Of a stretch of 5,204 nt of DNA, positions 3,000 to 5,204 are shown piece after piece. The stretch spans positions 1-5,204 of the forward strand of contig JANWHO010000353.1 of assembly GCA_025450375.1 (NCBI GenBank), written 5' to 3'. Numbering within the stretch: position 1 is the stretch's first letter; each line of letters begins with the position of its first letter. A program made the position numbers and the translations under genes. The notes under the pieces were generated by a model. The model saw nothing but the letters and a program-made list of their open reading frames with translations, did no database searches and was not told where the DNA came from. The DNA is from Chloroflexota bacterium (GTDB lineage: Bacteria; Chloroflexota; UBA5177; JANWHV01).

Positions 3000-5204
3000 C
3001 TACAGGCGGCCGCTGCCGGTCCCGGTCGGGGTTTCCGCGGCGCCGGGCCCCGCCGCGCCGGAAGGAACCGGAGTCGTGGTGGCCGAGTCGATTGGGATGA
3101 CGACCACGGTAGCCGCCGGCACGGTCGGCGAGTCGGTGGGGACCGGGGTTGGTGAATCGGTGGGTGTCATGGTCGGTGAATCGGTGGGAATTGGGGTGGC
3201 CGTGCCGGTGGGTGGGCCGACTGGGACCACGACCACGGTAGCCGCCGGCACGGTTGGCGTCGCCGTGGGGGCGACCGTGGTGGCCATGGCGCTCATGGCA
3301 ATGGTGGCGGTTGGAGTGATCACGGCGGGAACGACAATCGGTGCCTTCTTCCCCGTCCGGAGCATATCGCCCATCGCGGGGGTTGGCGGCGGGGGAGTGG
3401 GCGATGCTCCGGCGACCGGGGGGGCGGGCGGCGCGTGGTTGTTGCCAAGGCCGCCTTTCGCGTTTTGGGTCTCGGTGTTGGCCGAAATCGTGGTCATCCC
3501 GGCCGCGTTGGGACCAAGATCAATCCCGAAGTCCGCGTTGTCGTGGATGACGCTCCCGCTGATCGCTACCGGCTGGTCCGAGGTGTTGTAGATACCGTCG
3601 GTGGCGCTAAACCCGATCTCGGTTTGGCTGATCTGGGCTGAAGCATGGTCCTGGATGCCCAGCGCGGGGTGATTGGTCGCCCCGCCGTAGAGAATCCGCA
3701 GGCGATCGATGGCCGCCTTGGTGGTCCCCTTGAGGATCAGGCCCCGCCAATCCCCCGATTGCGGAGCGGTCGCGCTGCCGTCCGCATTGGTGTCGCCGCC
3801 GTGCGCGTCGTCGTGGTAGGAGGTCATCACCACCTCCTGGCCCGGCGTACCGGCCACGATCAGATTGGCATCCAGGACGCTGAGCCGCGACTGGGGATCG
3901 AAGCCCTTGAGGATCACGCCCGGACCCAGCCGCAAGGTGCCCTGGGCGTCCACCAGATCCTTGGCTTGCAGGATGAACGGCACTCCGACCAGCGTCCAAT
4001 CCACGGTGGCCCCAGCGGTCGCGATGGTCGCGCTCGGGGTGACGAAGACCGCGGTATGGAGGTTCGGGGGCACGCCATGGGCGGAGAACTGGTTACTGTT
4101 GTCGATGCTGATCCCACCGCCGATCAGGAGTGGAATGGCGTTGGCGACGAAGATATCACGCTGAATGATCGTACCGGGCGGCGCGGCCCCGGCGTTGAGC
4201 CCGTAGCCTTTGGCGCCGGCAATCACGGTGTCCCGGATGGATACGCTGGGCTTCCCGCCGTCCGCGATGAAGATCTCGGCATTGCCGGTCTGGCTCGACG
4301 CGCCGCCATAGTAGAGTTGCGTGTAGTCGAGATCGAGTGTCCCGCCGGCACCAGTCACCCCAAGGCCGGCCCAATCGCCCGCCTGGGGGGCGGGGCGCTT
4401 GCCCGCGCCGACCGCTCCATATTGGGGGTCGTTGATTGAGGTGAAGATGATGGGTGCGGCGACCGTCCCCACTGCGGTAAGCGCCCCGCCATCGACCTGG
4501 AGCCCGGCCCTGGCACCGCTAAAGTAGATGCGGACTCCAGGCTGGATAGTCAGGGTGGCCCCAGTGGGAACGCGCACATCCCCGCTAATCAGGTAGGGAC
4601 TGCCGGCGAGCCCCAGGGTCTCCGTCGTGGTGATCGCGGTGAGCGGGGTTGGGCCGGCCGCGACGGTGAGGCCGTTGTTGGCCAGGGTGTTTGAGCTCAG
4701 GGTCGTGGCCGGTTGCGAGGTCGGGTCGAGATGGATGGCGAATCCCTTGGTGTCGTGAATGGCGCTGCCGCTGATCGTCACCGGCTGGTCGGACGTATTG
4801 TAGATGCCGTCGGTGGCGCTAAACCCGATCTCGGTTTGGCTGATCTGGGCTGAAGCATGGTCCTGGATGCCCAGCGCGGGATGATTGGTCGCCCCGCCAT
4901 AGAGGATCCGCAGGCGCTGTATGGTCGCCTTGGTGGTTCCCTTCAGGATCAGGCCCCGCCAGTCCCCGGGTTGCGGGGCGGTCGCGCTGCCGTCCGCATT
5001 GGTGTCGCCACCGTGCGCGTCGTCGTGGTAGGAGGTCATCACCACCTCCTGGCCCGGCGCGCCGGCCACGATCAGGGTGGCATCAAGGACGCTGAGCCGC
5101 GATTGGGGATCGAAGCCCTTGAGGATGACGCCCGGACCCAGCCGTAGGGTGCCCTGGGCATCCACCAGATCCTTGGCCTGGAGGATGAACGGCACCCCGA
5201 TCAG
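3000..5204 (-). CDS. Large secreted parallel beta-helix repeat protein, C-terminal 734 residues (5' end beyond window)
   Basis: The frame is open from the right edge (first codons read L-I-G-V-P-F) to the TAG at 3000-3002, so the N-terminus and any signal peptide lie outside. Numbering from the first codon in the window, there are three related modules: A (about 1-170), B (about 200-370) and A' (about 405-575). Each shows G-x-L-x-(L/I)-x-PGV, a VVMTS or IIFTS strand, PGDWRG/AGDWAG and YGGA, the wording of right-handed parallel beta-helix proteins of bacterial surfaces. GDWxG stands at 80-84, 276-280 and 484-488; YGGA-type motifs at 101-105, 298-302 and 505-509. A and A' also carry DTNADG loops (67-72, 471-476) resembling Ca-binding D-x-N-x-D-G. 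Residues 591-734 form a Pro/Thr/Ala/Val-rich tail, mostly uncharged, with short repeats and no LPXTG, PEP-CTERM or C-terminal membrane segment. No catalytic residues are recognisable. A role as adhesin, surface-layer component or glycan-binding protein is only inferred. No gene name is justified. Confidence 0.82.
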   Translation of the reverse strand: MIGVPFILQAKDLVDAQGTLRLGPGVILKGFDPQSRLSVLDATLIVAGAPGQEVVMTSYHDDAHGGDTNADGSATAPQPGDWRGLILKGTTKATIQRLRILYGGATNHPALGIQDHASAQISQTEIGFSATDGIYNTSDQPVTISGSAIHDTKGFAIHLDPTSQPATTLSSNTLANNGLTVAAGPTPLTAITTTETLGLAGSPYLISGDVRVPTGATLTIQPGVRIYFSGARAGLQVDGGALTAVGTVAAPIIFTSINDPQYGAVGAGKRPAPQAGDWAGLGVTGAGGTLDLDYTQLYYGGASSQTGNAEIFIADGGKPSVSIRDTVIAGAKGYGLNAGAAPPGTIIQRDIFVANAIPLLIGGGISIDNSNQFSAHGVPPNLHTAVFVTPSATIATAGATVDWTLVGVPFILQAKDLVDAQGTLRLGPGVILKGFDPQSRLSVLDANLIVAGTPGQEVVMTSYHDDAHGGDTNADGSATAPQSGDWRGLILKGTTKAAIDRLRILYGGATNHPALGIQDHASAQISQTEIGFSATDGIYNTSDQPVAISGSVIHDNADFGIDLGPNAAGMTTISANTETQNAKGGLGNNHAPPAPPVAGASPTPPPPTPAMGDMLRTGKKAPIVVPAVITPTATIAMSAMATTVAPTATPTVPAATVVVVPVGPPTGTATPIPTDSPTMTPTDSPTPVPTDSPTVPAATVVVIPIDSATTTPVPSGAAGPGAAETPTGTGSGRL
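3100..3125 (-). repeat. 26-bp direct repeat in the tail, copy nearest the C-terminus
   Basis: Identical over 26 bp to 3229-3254, an offset of 129 bp (43 codons). It encodes the core of TVPAATVVV, which is followed by IPID here and by VPVG in the other copy. It flanks one side of the 24-bp tandem repeats. Confidence 0.9.
3127..3198 (-). repeat. 24-bp tandem repeat, three units, in the Pro/Thr-rich tail
   Basis: Units begin at 3127, 3151 and 3175. The conserved 14-bp core is GGYGARTCGGTGGG; the other 10 bp vary. On the coding strand each unit encodes 8 residues around TDSPT (TDSPTMTP, TDSPTPVP, TDSPTVPA). The period is a multiple of three, so copy-number change would keep the frame. Confidence 0.9.
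3229..3254 (-). repeat. 26-bp direct repeat in the tail, copy nearer the N-terminus
   Basis: Partner of 3100-3125. Together the two copies bracket the TDSPT repeats, which suggests that a TVPAATVVV block was duplicated within the tail. Confidence 0.9.
3541..3992 (-). repeat. Long intragenic direct repeat, downstream copy (module A')
   Basis: This segment matches 4753-5204 at a constant offset of 1212 bp (404 codons) without a gap. By hand count, 3601-3992 differs from its partner at 28 of 392 positions and 3541-3600 at 9 of 60. The longest identical run is 74 bp (3595-3668 against 4807-4880). Protein similarity continues more weakly to about 3450. Confidence 0.95.
4753..5204 (-). repeat. Long intragenic direct repeat, upstream copy (module A), reaching the window edge
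   Basis: This is the partner of 3541-3992. It reaches the last base of the window still matching, so the repeat's true upstream boundary and any further copies are not visible. Only six amino-acid differences separate the copies over about 130 residues (I/V, T/N, A/T, P/S, T/A and Q/D). Confidence 0.95.

Noticed and set aside
3127..3198. Possible CRISPR-like array from evenly spaced 24-bp units
   Set aside because: The period is too short, the units are in frame with a protein tail, and they encode TDSPT repeats.
3378..3428. G-rich plus strand with several G runs, possible G-quadruplex
   Set aside because: The runs are explained by proline and glycine codons of the minus-strand gene. One loop would be about 16 nt, outside the usual quadruplex pattern.
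3645..5147. Plus-strand open frames at 3645-4439 and 4857-5147 that begin with the same peptide (MVLDAQRG)
   Set aside because: They are antisense shadows of the two repeat copies. Their similarity only reflects the 1212-bp repeat on the minus strand.
1..5204. Mobile element, defence island or other multi-gene novel system
   Set aside because: No transposase, integrase, terminal inverted repeats, toxin-antitoxin pair, nuclease or phage gene is seen. The genes are housekeeping or surface genes, and the novelty is limited to repeat structure.

Overview
The window is GC-rich bacterial DNA with dense coding and strong G/C preference at third codon positions. The set of genes (a Maf nucleotide pyrophosphatase, a SufU/IscU-type Fe-S scaffold, ProC, a CapA-like protein, and a large secreted beta-helix protein with a Pro/Thr-rich tail) fits an environmental Gram-positive-like or monoderm lineage. 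Chloroflexota (Thermomicrobia-like) is my best guess from the style of the proteins. That placement is an inference and is not proven by anything in the window.

Layout, left to right. (1) 1-291, minus: N-terminal half of maf, cut off by the window edge. (2) 292-620: a 329-bp divergent intergenic region with several inverted repeats, one weak promoter candidate facing each way, and a GC-rich near-palindrome just before the scaffold gene's Shine-Dalgarno. (3) 621-1025, plus: a complete Fe-S cluster scaffold gene of 134 residues, with the three cysteines and the aspartate of the family. (4) 1030-1848, minus: proC, complete, converging on the scaffold gene with only 4 bp between the stop codons. 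(5) 1852-2940, minus: a secreted CapA/PGA_cap-family protein, 3 bp upstream of proC. (6) 3000-5204, minus: the C-terminal 734 residues of a larger parallel beta-helix surface protein whose start lies beyond the right edge.

The three right-hand minus-strand genes (beta-helix protein, capA-like, proC) run in one direction with gaps of 59 and 3 bp, so capA-proC is probably one transcription unit and may be read through from the beta-helix gene. Two of the products are probably at or outside the cell surface. ProC is a cytoplasmic proline-biosynthesis enzyme. A glutamate link between CapA and ProC is possible but speculative.

The most notable structure is inside the beta-helix gene. A segment of at least 452 bp recurs at a 1212-bp (404-residue) spacing, with about 92-93% nucleotide identity by hand count and mostly synonymous differences. 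A more diverged half-unit lies between the two copies, giving A-B-A' modules followed by a 144-residue low-complexity tail with its own short repeats. The right window edge falls inside a repeat, so more copies may lie upstream. I see no RNA gene, insertion sequence, CRISPR array, defence system or other clearly new multi-gene system here.
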